Source: an uncultured Acidobacteriota bacterium
GTDB lineage: Bacteria > Acidobacteriota > Terriglobia > Bryobacterales > Bryobacteraceae
Reading direction: 5' to 3'
DNA: 60,609 nucleotides
NCBI GenBank assembly: GCA_902825945.1
Contig: CADECY010000043.1
Location: 1-60,609, forward strand
Below the pieces are notes generated by a model, which saw nothing but the letters and a program-made list of their open reading frames with translations, searched no databases and was not told the origin of the DNA. The position numbers and the translations under genes are program-made. Position 1 is the first letter of the stretch; each line of letters opens with the position of its first letter. This document shows, one piece after another, positions 18,298 through 25,964 of the stretch.

Positions 18298-19460
18298 CTG
18301 GCCGGCCACTCCCATGCCGGCCTGTCGAATCTGCCTGAGCCTGCCACCCGTGTCTCGCCCAGCACCTTCTCCAGCACGATGGGCCGGTACCCGTCGCACC
18401 GGGCCAGGCCCGCCCCTAACTCCGCGGAATGGGTCACGGCGATGACTTGCGAGCGTTCCGCGGCGCGCCCAATCAGCCGTGCCAACGCTGGCAGAAGGTC
18501 TGGATGCAGGCTCGTCTCCGGCTCGTTCAGCACGATCAGTTCCGGCGGCCTCGGAGAAAGCAGCGCCGCGACCCACAGCAGATATCGCAGTGTGCCGTCC
18601 GATAGCTCGGATGCGGCGAGTCCTCGCAGCAGCCCCGGCTGGCGCATCGTCAGCAGGAACCGTGCATCTCCCGCCCGCTCGATGCGAACGCTGCTCCCGG
18701 GGAATGCGTCGCTGACTGCCGCCGAGATCCCTTCCGCGTCTCCGATCTCGACGATCGTCTGGATCGCTGCCGCGAGGTCTGATCCGTCGTTCGACAATAC
18801 GGGCGTGCGCGTGCCGATCTGGGCCCTGCGCGCCGGCGCTTCGGCGTCGGTGCGGAAGTGATCGTAGAAACGCCACGCGCGCATCGCTTCGCGTACTTCG
18901 AGGAGTTCCGGTGCACCGCGTGGATCGGCCAATTGGAGCAGCATGCTATCGAACGGCGCGAGGTTCTTCGCCAGTAGCCGGTCTCCATCGACATAGCGGA
19001 CGATAGGTCCATCGCGATCGGCGATCATCACGGATGGCCTGCGCTTGGGTCCGTGCCAAACGCACTCGCGCTTGATCTCCGGGTCGAGTGCGAACATGGT
19101 CCCGCCGGGAATCGGCCTCGGAAGGCCGAAGTCGACGAGATAGCTGAACGAACTCGCACTCGCGAAGCCGAGCCGCAGGTTGACAGGCTTCTTCCGCACC
19201 GAACCCTCCACTGCCACGTCGCCGCGCTGCATCGCTCGCGAGACTTGCTCCGGGCCGGCCCAGAGGGTGGACGCAAGTCCTCCCTCGGCGGCAAGCGACG
19301 GAACCGCGCGTCCGAGCGCAGTATCAGCGAGCAGCCGAATCGCACGGTAGAGGCTCGACTTGCCGCTGCCGTTCGCTCCGGTCACCACGTTGAGGCGGCC
19401 CAGCGGAAACGCCAGGTCCCGTAAGGAGCGATAATTCGCGATGGCGACCGCTGCGATCAC
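18294..19460 (-). CDS. AAA/ABC-type predicted ATPase (COG4637-like) linked to rtcR
   Basis: A 388-residue ATPase of the RecF/SMC-related type. It begins with the usual IANYRSLRDLAFPLGRLNVVTG, then the Walker A GANGSGKSS (about residues 29-37). Near the C-terminus the signature-like LSDGTLRYLLWVAALLS precedes Walker B ELIVLNEPETSLHPDLL and the H-loop VIAVTHSAEL. There is no fused nuclease (TOPRIM) domain. GTG 19460 lies three bases after the rtcR stop (TAG-CAA-GTG), indicating translational coupling, and the stop overlaps the small membrane gene. It may sense or act on DNA or RNA ends, by analogy with OLD/RecF-like proteins; that is inference. Confidence 0.85.
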   Translation of the reverse strand: MIAAVAIANYRSLRDLAFPLGRLNVVTGANGSGKSSLYRAIRLLADTALGRAVPSLAAEGGLASTLWAGPEQVSRAMQRGDVAVEGSVRKKPVNLRLGFASASSFSYLVDFGLPRPIPGGTMFALDPEIKRECVWHGPKRRPSVMIADRDGPIVRYVDGDRLLAKNLAPFDSMLLQLADPRGAPELLEVREAMRAWRFYDHFRTDAEAPARRAQIGTRTPVLSNDGSDLAAAIQTIVEIGDAEGISAAVSDAFPGSSVRIERAGDARFLLTMRQPGLLRGLAASELSDGTLRYLLWVAALLSPRPPELIVLNEPETSLHPDLLPALARLIGRAAERSQVIAVTHSAELGAGLARCDGYRPIVLEKVLGETRVAGSGRFDRPAWEWPAR

Positions 19461-19463
19461 TTG

Positions 19464-21038
19464 CTACCCATGGGATGTTACCAGGCCCCAGTCCAGCCCG
19501 AACCTCGCCAGGTACTTCCGCAGGCGGTCCGCGTCATTCGTGCTCGACTTCGCGGCCCGCGACTCGCCGAACAATGCCCGCCCTGCTTCGGAAAGCGACC
19601 GGCTCCGAGCGCACACATCGAGCACTTGGTTCAACTGCACGCGGTCGAAAAGATCGAGTCGCGAATCAGGCAGGAACTCCGAGACGAAGTCCCTCTCCTC
19701 GCGTTTGCCGCCGCGTCCGAGGCGCGCGATCTCTTCCTCGACTACCTCGACCGAAATCCGTCCCCCCAGCGACAGTGTCGCCATCCGTGTGACGGCTGAG
19801 TTGAGGTCGCGGAAGTTACCGTTCCAGGGCGTGGATGGTGCGAGCGCGAATTCCATGAACCGCTGCCGGGCTTCCTTCGAGAACGTCACGCGATTCCCGG
19901 TTCGCTGGGCGAACTGATCGAGCTCGAACTGAAGATTGGGCTCGATATCCTCGGGGCGGTCGCGCAAGCCGGGCAGCGCAAACGTCCAGACGTTGATCCG
20001 AGCGAGCAAATCCTCGCGGAACCGGCCCTCGCGCACGGCATCGAACAAGTCACGGTTGGTCCCGGCGATCAGTTGGAAATCGCTCTTCGACTCGAGGTCC
20101 GATCCGAGCGGCAGAAACGTCTTCTCCTCGAGCGCACGGAGCAGCATCGCCTGCTCGTCGAGCCCGAGTTCGCCGATCTCGTCGAGGAAGAGCAGCCCGC
20201 CATCGGCCGATCGGAGCAATCCCGCGCGGGCATTCAGCGCGCCGGTGAACGCGCCCTTCACATGACCGAACAGCGTTGACATCGCGCCATCGCCGCGGAG
20301 GGTCGCGCAGTTCACGTCGACGAACGCACCCTTCACCGTATGGCGCGCCTTCTTCAGTTCGAAGATGCGGCGTGCCAGCCGCGACTTGCCCGCGCCCGTC
20401 GGGCCCAGCAGCAGCAGGGGATCGCGTGTTGCCACCGCCACTTGCTCGATCTGGTCGATGAGCCGGTTGAAAGCCGCGTTGCGCGTCTCGATTCCGCCCT
20501 TGAGAAACGACGCGCCCTCACGCTGCTCCTGCTGGAAGCGGCTGGCGATGCTGTCGTATCGCGACAGATCGAGATCGATGATCTTGTAGTTGCCCGCGCC
20601 CGAACGGTCGCGTTCGGGAGAGCACTGGAGCAGCCGCCCCGGAAGCCACCGCGCCTCCGTCAGAAGAAACAGGCAGATCTGCGCGACGTGCGTCCCCGTC
20701 GTGATGTGGACCAAGTAGTCTTCGCTGTCGTCGAACGCGTAGCCCTTGGCGAACCGGAACAGGGTCTCGTAGACTTGTTCGAAGTCCCAAGGGTCGCCGA
20801 ACTCGACTTCGTGGAAGCGGACCGAGGTCTCGGGCGACACGGTTCCGATATCGGCCTCGATCAGGCGAGCGAGTGCCACGTCGCCCTTGGCGTGCAATAG
20901 ATCGAAGCGGCGCACGAGGAGATCGGGCTGACGGCACACGGCAACGGTGGGGCGCCAGTTATCCCAACGCGAGGGGTTCCGGCCCTTGTCGAGGGTGGTG
21001 CCGAGGAGCCCGATGACGACGTGTCCGCGAGAGACCAT
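19464..21038 (-). CDS. rtcR: RtcR, sigma-54-dependent activator of rtcBA
   Basis: A 524-residue regulator with the full RtcR layout. Residues 1-180 form the CARF-like sensor (VVIGLLGTTLDKG, YLVHITTGTHVAQICLFLLTEA), the same fold that binds cyclic oligoadenylate in CRISPR effectors and RNA ends in RtcR. Residues about 185-430 are an AAA+ domain with Walker A GPTGAGKSR, the sigma-54 contact loop GAFTGA and Walker B GLLFLDEIGEL. The C-terminus is a helix-turn-helix. It is divergent from rtcB, whose promoter region holds a good -24/-12 element. Together they induce RNA repair on RNA damage. Confidence 0.95.
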   Translation of the reverse strand: MVSRGHVVIGLLGTTLDKGRNPSRWDNWRPTVAVCRQPDLLVRRFDLLHAKGDVALARLIEADIGTVSPETSVRFHEVEFGDPWDFEQVYETLFRFAKGYAFDDSEDYLVHITTGTHVAQICLFLLTEARWLPGRLLQCSPERDRSGAGNYKIIDLDLSRYDSIASRFQQEQREGASFLKGGIETRNAAFNRLIDQIEQVAVATRDPLLLLGPTGAGKSRLARRIFELKKARHTVKGAFVDVNCATLRGDGAMSTLFGHVKGAFTGALNARAGLLRSADGGLLFLDEIGELGLDEQAMLLRALEEKTFLPLGSDLESKSDFQLIAGTNRDLFDAVREGRFREDLLARINVWTFALPGLRDRPEDIEPNLQFELDQFAQRTGNRVTFSKEARQRFMEFALAPSTPWNGNFRDLNSAVTRMATLSLGGRISVEVVEEEIARLGRGGKREERDFVSEFLPDSRLDLFDRVQLNQVLDVCARSRSLSEAGRALFGESRAAKSSTNDADRLRKYLARFGLDWGLVTSHG

Positions 21039-21115
21039 ATCCGTCAGTATAAGGCTTTATCCGGAGCGATCGTCGGTGCGTGCGTATGGTGGCGTAGAAT
21101 CAATGGGTTAGCATT

Positions 21116-21131
21116 TGGCGCGGTGCTTGCA
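21116..21131 (+). promoter_or_regulatory. Sigma-54 (-24/-12) promoter of rtcBA
   Basis: The element reads TGGCGC, five bases, TTGCA, matching the sigma-54 consensus TGGCAC-N5-TTGCA with one change. The GG and GC dinucleotides are correctly spaced. Predicted transcription begins near 21142, giving a leader of about 18 bases that carries GAAGGA before the rtcB ATG at 21160. The divergent gene encodes the sigma-54 activator RtcR, which makes the assignment strong. RtcR binding sites should lie between 21039 and 21115. Confidence 0.88.
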
Positions 21132-21159
21132 CTACTGAATCGCGAAGGACACGAAGACA

Positions 21160-22398
21160 ATGGCCGAAAAAGAACTCCAGTACAACGTATTCGCTCCCAG
21201 CAAGGGCGTGCCGATCAAGGCGTGGACGAAGGGCGTCCCCGTCGAGGACCAAGCCCGGCAACAGTTGCTCAACGCCGCGCAGCTTCCGTTCATCTTCAAG
21301 TGGATCGCCGCGATGCCGGACGTCCACTGGGGTGTCGGAGCGACGGTCGGAAGCGTGATCCCCACCAAGGGCGCGATCATTCCTGCCGCCGTCGGCGTCG
21401 ACATCGGCTGCGGAATGATGGCCGTCCAGACGAGCCTCAACGCGCGGGATCTCCCCGACAACCTCGAGGGAATCCGGCTCGCGATCGAAGAGGCGGTTCC
21501 GCACGGCCGGACCAACCACGGCGGATCGGGCGACAAGGGTGCTTGGCAGTCGATTCCCGAATCGACCGGAGAGGTCTGGCTCGGCGAACTGAAGCCGTGC
21601 TATGACGCGATCCTGGCAAAGCATCCCAAGCTCGACAAGGGCAACCACGCGAACCATCTCGGAACGCTCGGAACGGGAAACCACTTCATCGAAGTGTGCC
21701 TCGACGAGTCCGAGTCGGTTTGGTTCATGCTCCATTCCGGTTCGCGGGGAGTGGGAAACCGGATGGGATCCTACTTCATCGAACTGGCGCGGCAGGACAT
21801 GCGGCGGTTCTACATCAACCTCCCCGATATCGACCTGGCGTATTTCCCCGAACATACCGATCACTTCGATGACTATGTCGAGGCGGTGGAATGGGCGCAG
21901 GATTACGCGCGGCGGAACCGGGACCTGATGATGGCGCAGGTGATCGGTGCGGTGCGGTCGAGCGGAAAGGTGCCTTCCTTTTCGGCGGAGTTGAAGGCGA
22001 TCAACTGTCACCACAACTACGTCGCGCGGGAGAAGCATTTCGGCGAGAGCGTGCTGATCACGCGAAAGGGAGCGGTGCGGGCGCGCGAAGGCGACATGGG
22101 AATCATTCCCGGAAGCATGGGAGCGCGGTCCTACATCGTTCGGGGGAAGGGAAATCCGGAGAGCTTCTGTAGCTGCAGCCACGGCGCGGGCCGCGCCATG
22201 TCGCGGAACGAAGCCCGGAAGCGGTTCACGGTGGACGATCATATCCGGATGACCCAAGGCGTGGAGTGCCGGAAGGACGCCGACGTGATCGACGAAACTC
22301 CGGCGGCTTACAAGCCGATCGACGCGGTCATGGCGGCGCAGACTGACCTTGTCGAGATCGTTCATACGCTGCGGCAAGTGGTTTGCGTGAAAGGATAG
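21160..22398 (+). CDS. rtcB: RNA-splicing ligase RtcB
   Basis: A 412-residue GTP-dependent RNA ligase joining 2',3'-cyclic phosphate or 3'-phosphate to 5'-OH ends. Metal and GMP site motifs are intact: GVDIGCGMMAVQT (Cys ligand), GTLGTGNHFIEVC, HSGSRGVGN, ELKAINCHHNYVAREKHFGE and PGSMGARSYIVRG. The guanylated His sits in CSCSHGAGRAMSR. It is the first cistron behind the sigma-54 promoter and is followed after five bases by rtcA. Length is usual for the bacterial form. Confidence 0.96.
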   Translation: MAEKELQYNVFAPSKGVPIKAWTKGVPVEDQARQQLLNAAQLPFIFKWIAAMPDVHWGVGATVGSVIPTKGAIIPAAVGVDIGCGMMAVQTSLNARDLPDNLEGIRLAIEEAVPHGRTNHGGSGDKGAWQSIPESTGEVWLGELKPCYDAILAKHPKLDKGNHANHLGTLGTGNHFIEVCLDESESVWFMLHSGSRGVGNRMGSYFIELARQDMRRFYINLPDIDLAYFPEHTDHFDDYVEAVEWAQDYARRNRDLMMAQVIGAVRSSGKVPSFSAELKAINCHHNYVAREKHFGESVLITRKGAVRAREGDMGIIPGSMGARSYIVRGKGNPESFCSCSHGAGRAMSRNEARKRFTVDDHIRMTQGVECRKDADVIDETPAAYKPIDAVMAAQTDLVEIVHTLRQVVCVKG

Positions 22399-22403
22399 GA
22401 CAA

Positions 22404-23432
22404 ATGTCTCTCATCGAGATCGACGGATCGTTCGGCGAAGGCGGCGGGCAGATACTCCGCACGTCGCTCAGCCTTTCCTTGCTAACCGGCAAGGCGTTCC
22501 GTATCGATCGCATTCGCGCCGGCCGCGAGAAGCCGGGCCTGCTGCGCCAGCACCTCACCGCGGTGGAAGCCGCGGCGCGGGTGGGCGGAGCGAAAGTGGA
22601 GGGAGCGGAGGCCGGGTCCAAGTGCCTGACCTTCGTTCCCGGGCCCGTGCGCGCGGGCGAGTATCGCTTCGCGGTGGGCACGGCGGGCAGCGCGACTCTC
22701 GTGCTGCAAACGGTGCTGCCCGCGTTGATGCTCGCTTCGGGCGAAAGCACGCTCACGCTCGAGGGCGGAACGCACAACCCGGCGGCGCCGCCGTTCGACT
22801 TCCTCGAACGGACGTTCGTGCCGTTGCTCGAGCGGATGGGTCCGCGCGTGAAACTAGAGTTCGAACGCTACGGCTTCTATCCGGCCGGTGGCGGACGCTT
22901 TCGCGCCATCATCTCTCCGGTGCCGAAGCTCGCGCCGCTCGAACTCGGCGCGCGCGGCGAGGTCGTTTCTCGGCGGATCGTGGCGATGGTCGCGAACCTG
23001 CCGTTCCACATCGCGCTTCGCGAACTGGAAACGGCGGCGGATTTGCTGAACTGGGGTCCGGAAACGCACGTGAAACGATCGACCAAGGATTCGATCAGCC
23101 CCGGTAACACCGTGATGGTCGAAATCGGTTCGGGCGAGGTGACCGAGATGTTCACCGGATTCGGACAGCGCGGCGTCACTGCCGAACAGGTCGCGTCGGG
23201 CGCGGTCGACGAGGCTCGGGAGTATCTCGCGAGCACCGCGGCGGCGGGCGAGCATCTGGCCGATCAACTCCTGCTTCCGATGGCGCTGGCGGGCGCGGGC
23301 TCGTTCACGGCGGTCAAGCTGAACCTGCATGCCCGGACGAATATGGAAGTCATCCGCCGCTTCTTGGATGTCGAGTTCGGCTGTCGGGAGTCCGGCCAGC
23401 ATGTCGAGGTAACTGTCCGCGGAATCGGGTAG
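22404..23432 (+). CDS. rtcA: RNA 3'-terminal phosphate cyclase RtcA
   Basis: A 342-residue ATP-dependent cyclase that turns RNA 3'-phosphates into 2',3'-cyclic phosphates, the substrate for RtcB. The N-terminal IDGSFGEGGGQILRTSLSLS, the central VGTAGSATLVLQTVLPAL and GGTHNPAAPPFDFLERTF, and the C-terminal LADQLLLPMALAG are family blocks. The His in LHARTNMEVIRRFL is the expected adenylated residue. The ATG at 22404 follows an AGGA and gives the standard N-terminus; a longer frame starting at 22383 is rejected because it overlaps rtcB. It completes the rtcBA operon. Confidence 0.95.
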   Translation: MSLIEIDGSFGEGGGQILRTSLSLSLLTGKAFRIDRIRAGREKPGLLRQHLTAVEAAARVGGAKVEGAEAGSKCLTFVPGPVRAGEYRFAVGTAGSATLVLQTVLPALMLASGESTLTLEGGTHNPAAPPFDFLERTFVPLLERMGPRVKLEFERYGFYPAGGGRFRAIISPVPKLAPLELGARGEVVSRRIVAMVANLPFHIALRELETAADLLNWGPETHVKRSTKDSISPGNTVMVEIGSGEVTEMFTGFGQRGVTAEQVASGAVDEAREYLASTAAAGEHLADQLLLPMALAGAGSFTAVKLNLHARTNMEVIRRFLDVEFGCRESGQHVEVTVRGIG

Positions 23433-23508
23433 GATGGTGCAGTTGGTGCTAATGAGGAGGGGGCACGTCGACCAAGAGGCAACGGACGAGTCAGGCGGAT
23501 GGGCGATG

Positions 23509-23535
23509 GAACTGTTGCAAAATCTGCAACAGTTC
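23509..23535. repeat. Perfect 11-bp inverted repeat between rtcA and amidohydrolase gene
   Basis: Left arm GAACTGTTGCA (23509-23519), five-base loop AAATC, right arm TGCAACAGTTC (23525-23535), all 11 pairs perfect. It lies in the 182-base gap between the convergent ends of rtcA and the M20 gene. There is no T-run on either side, so a classical intrinsic terminator is not evident; an RNA 3'-end stabiliser or a protein site are alternatives. Nothing else in the gap is convincing. Confidence 0.6.
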
Positions 23536-23614
23536 GAGCTGCGATCCCTGCTTCCGTGGCATGGAGACCATCCGCCGCTTCCGCGAGGTCGAGTTCAACC
23601 GTGCCTGACGCCGT

Positions 23615-24961
23615 TCACCCGAGCGCCGAGGCTCCGTCGAACACCTCGGTCCTGAACACCGACTCCTGCCGCCGCAGATACTCCGCCTTACTGAATCCAG
23701 GCTGGAACTCCGAGAGAACCTTTCGCGCCCCTTCCGCTCCGTTCGCCAACAGATCAACCGCCATCATGGCGAGCGTCTTCGCGGGCATCACGTAGCCGCA
23801 CTCGGGATCGGCGATGTGCCAGTCCGGACTATGAACATTGCCCTTCGCTCCCGTCATCATCGGATGCAGCACGGGCATGATCTGGCTGAGGTCGCCCGCA
23901 TCGGTCGATCCGCCGCTGTGCGGATATTCGGTGAAGCCGTCCGTTCCCAGCAATTGCGTCGAATTGTCGCGGAACATCCGCGCCAGGTTCGTATCATTGC
24001 GCAGCGGAAGGTTGCCGGGCACGGTCTCGATCTCGACAGTGCAGCCCATCGCGATCGCGGCGCCGCGAATCGCGCGGTCGACTTTCGTGGCCGCGTCGAG
24101 CAGAGCCTCCGGTGTCCGCGCGCGGACATAGGTTTCGACGTGAACGTCCGAAGGCACGACGTTGACCAAGTCGCCGCCCTTGGTGATGATCGGGTGGACG
24201 CGAACGCAGTCCTCGTCGCGGAAGGTCGTGCGCTGCGCGTTGATGGCCGCGAGCGCGAGCGTCGCCGCGTCGAGCGCGTTCACGCCCTGTTCCGGCGCGA
24301 CACCGGCGTGCGCCGCGCGCCCCTTGAAGCGAATGCTCTTGGCGAGGAATCCATTGGCCGACGCGGTGAGCCCGGCCTTGCCCGGCAGAAACTCCGGACT
24401 CGAACTATGCACCATCACCGCCATGTCGACATCGTCGAAGTGGCCGAGCTTGATCAACTCCTGCTTGCCGCACAGGAACGAGGTCTTGCCCGAGCGCACG
24501 AGTCCGAGCCGGTAGCCGATCTCGACGTACTCCTCCGCTGGAACGGCGAAGAAGACGATCGTGCCCGCGAGGTGCGGCGCGATTCCGGATTTCGCGATGC
24601 CGAGCGCGGCTCCCGCCAGTCCCGCGATCTGCGCGTTGTGTCCGCACGCGTGCGCGGCGCCAGTGGATCGATTGGCGCGCGGATGATCGCTCACGAGCAG
24701 CGCGTCGAGTTCACCCATCAACGCGACCACTGGACCAGGCGCGCCACCACGCAGAACGGCCTTTACACCAGTGAGAGCCAGGCCATCCTGATAAGGTAAC
24801 CCAGCTTCGTCGAACACGCGCTTGATGAGCGCGGCCGTGTTCTCTTCCTTGAACCCAAGTTCGGGCGCGTCCATGATCGTTTCGCCGAGGCTCGTGATCC
24901 GCTCACGATGTCGATCGATCTCGGTGCCGCAGGCTTGCTTCAGTTCGGCGATGGAAGGCAT
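23615..24961 (-). CDS. M20-family amidohydrolase (AbgB-like)
   Basis: A 448-residue zinc peptidase/amidohydrolase. Motifs are PELGFKEENTAALIKRVF, VALMGELDALLV, TGAAHACGHNAQIAGLAGAA (first zinc His), FFAVPAEEYVE (general base and metal Glu) and VMVHSSSPEF; the dimerisation domain has GRAAHAGVAPEQGVNALDA. The C-terminal HSGGSTDAGDLSQIMPVLHP is close to aminobenzoyl-glutamate utilisation protein B. The start at 24961 (MPSIAELKQACGTEIDRHRERI) is chosen because the frame upstream is in the promoter region. That start region is duplicated at 25832-25943. No signal peptide. Confidence 0.9.
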   Translation of the reverse strand: MPSIAELKQACGTEIDRHRERITSLGETIMDAPELGFKEENTAALIKRVFDEAGLPYQDGLALTGVKAVLRGGAPGPVVALMGELDALLVSDHPRANRSTGAAHACGHNAQIAGLAGAALGIAKSGIAPHLAGTIVFFAVPAEEYVEIGYRLGLVRSGKTSFLCGKQELIKLGHFDDVDMAVMVHSSSPEFLPGKAGLTASANGFLAKSIRFKGRAAHAGVAPEQGVNALDAATLALAAINAQRTTFRDEDCVRVHPIITKGGDLVNVVPSDVHVETYVRARTPEALLDAATKVDRAIRGAAIAMGCTVEIETVPGNLPLRNDTNLARMFRDNSTQLLGTDGFTEYPHSGGSTDAGDLSQIMPVLHPMMTGAKGNVHSPDWHIADPECGYVMPAKTLAMMAVDLLANGAEGARKVLSEFQPGFSKAEYLRRQESVFRTEVFDGASALG

Positions 24962-25010
24962 CCGACCATCGTAAAGCAACAGCCACCACTTCCGTTCTAT
25001 GATCGAAGAC
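24899..25010. repeat. 112-bp direct duplication, copy 1 (amidohydrolase 5' end and promoter)
   Basis: This copy spans the first 21 codons of the M20 gene and about 50 bases upstream. By eye it matches 25832-25943 over the same 112 bases with eight mismatches and no gaps, about 93% identical. Just beyond it (25040-25075) a purine-rich AAGGAGG and GTGGCT are followed by a short frame that stops, which looks like the lost start of a divergent gene equivalent to the dapA-like gene next to copy 2. Confidence 0.85.
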
Positions 25011-25107
25011 TGGCTCCACAGGAACACGCGCGTCCCGCAAGGAGGTTCCGTGGCTACCGCTTCGGAGGACGCCTGAGGAATCACATCTTGAATAGTTTGA
25101 GGTAGTC

Positions 25108-25461
25108 ATGCACTGGGCATCAATAGATGTCAGCGATAACGGCAGGTGGATTGAGGCAGCCGGCCATGTGCTCCAACGGCGCAGAATACCGTGCTGTCCA
25201 ACCTGTCAAACCGATCTCCGCGTTTACCTTTTCCGGAGCAAGAGCGAGGCTCCTGACGGGTTGTTTAGAGGCGGGCTGTGGATCTGGTGCGGGAACTGCG
25301 GGAGGCACGAGCACTCATCCGTCTACGTACCGGCATGGTGGGTAGACGTTCCAGGTATCGACGTCGAGTGTCTGAGCGATCCGCCTGAGTACCTGGAGTC
25401 GATTTGGCCAACGATCGAGGAGGTGGTACGGTCCCAATTCAAGGCGTCAGACTCGGTCTGA
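25108..25461 (+). CDS. Small protein with paired CxxC motifs, unknown family
   Basis: A 117-residue protein with CCPTCQTDLRVYLFR and LWIWCGNCGRHEHSSVYVP, giving CxxC ... CxxC spacing suited to one zinc ribbon, then an aromatic PAWWVDVPGID and an acidic C-terminus (PPEYLESIWPTIEEVV). The layout recalls small zinc-ribbon proteins found as orphan or immunity-type genes in polymorphic toxin loci, but I cannot name the family. It sits inside the segment bracketed by the two 112-bp repeats, so it may have been brought in. Start uncertain; no clear ribosome site. Confidence 0.6.
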   Translation: MHWASIDVSDNGRWIEAAGHVLQRRRIPCCPTCQTDLRVYLFRSKSEAPDGLFRGGLWIWCGNCGRHEHSSVYVPAWWVDVPGIDVECLSDPPEYLESIWPTIEEVVRSQFKASDSV

Positions 25462-25798
25462 CATGCAGCCCTTTTGTTTTTCGGGACCTGACCCGATGGA
25501 GCGATGGAGCGTCCGCTTTGTCGCTGATGACAGCCTCTTCTGATCCGAGCGAAGACCGAGGGCGAGCCCGTGGCAGCGTGCCTTGTTGCGAGCCGTAGTC
25601 GCAAGTGCAGCCCAATCGAGGCCAGACCTACAATTACGACCATGGGGAAATATGTGGATGGCGGGAGGTCCGGGCGGGCTGCACTTCGACAAGACTCGGA
25701 TCTTGACCGGGAGGCGCGGAGGCAAGTTGGGCAGTGGAGCCCGTGGATCTACGAACCAACCGATTGGCTTCGCGTTAGGCCGATCGGGTCGTGACGCT
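25462..25798. other. Noncoding stretch inside the duplicated-flank segment
   Basis: No gene is convincing here. A 50-residue frame at 25642-25794 (MGKYVDGGRSGRAALRQDSD...) lacks a ribosome site and resembles nothing I know. The stretch lies between the CxxC protein and the amidohydrolase remnant and is probably debris of the rearrangement. Confidence 0.5.
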
Positions 25799-25894
25799 CT
25801 ATCCTTTCGGAAAAGACATCGTGCGTGTGACCCGCTCACGATGTCGATCGATCTCGGCGCTGGCGCCTTGCTTCAGTTCGGCGATGGAAGGCAT
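25799..25894 (-). pseudogene. 5' remnant of a second M20 amidohydrolase gene
   Basis: A 31-codon frame reading MPSIAELKQGASAEIDRHRE then RVT, after which similarity to the intact M20 gene (MPSIAELKQACGTEIDRHRERI) ends abruptly and the frame stops. The start codon sits at the same place within the 112-bp repeat as that of the intact gene. It is therefore the leftover 5' end of a paralogue whose body has been deleted or replaced by the segment at 25017-25830. Confidence 0.75.
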
Positions 25895-25943
25895 CCGACC
25901 ATCGTAGGGCAACAGCCGCCACTTCCGTTCTATGATCGAAGAC
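25832..25943. repeat. 112-bp direct duplication, copy 2
   Basis: Same orientation and length as 24899-25010, eight mismatches, clustered in the codons after IAELKQ and in three bases upstream of the start codon. It ends a few bases before the AAGGAGGA of the dapA-like gene, so it carries the shared divergent promoter region of the amidohydrolase and its neighbour. Confidence 0.85.
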
Positions 25944-25964
25944 CGTCTCGAGAAGGAGGAACCT

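Noticed and set aside
23434..23655. 73-codon frame after rtcA
   Set aside because: It overlaps the M20 gene, spans the inverted repeat and has no ribosome site or homologous pattern.
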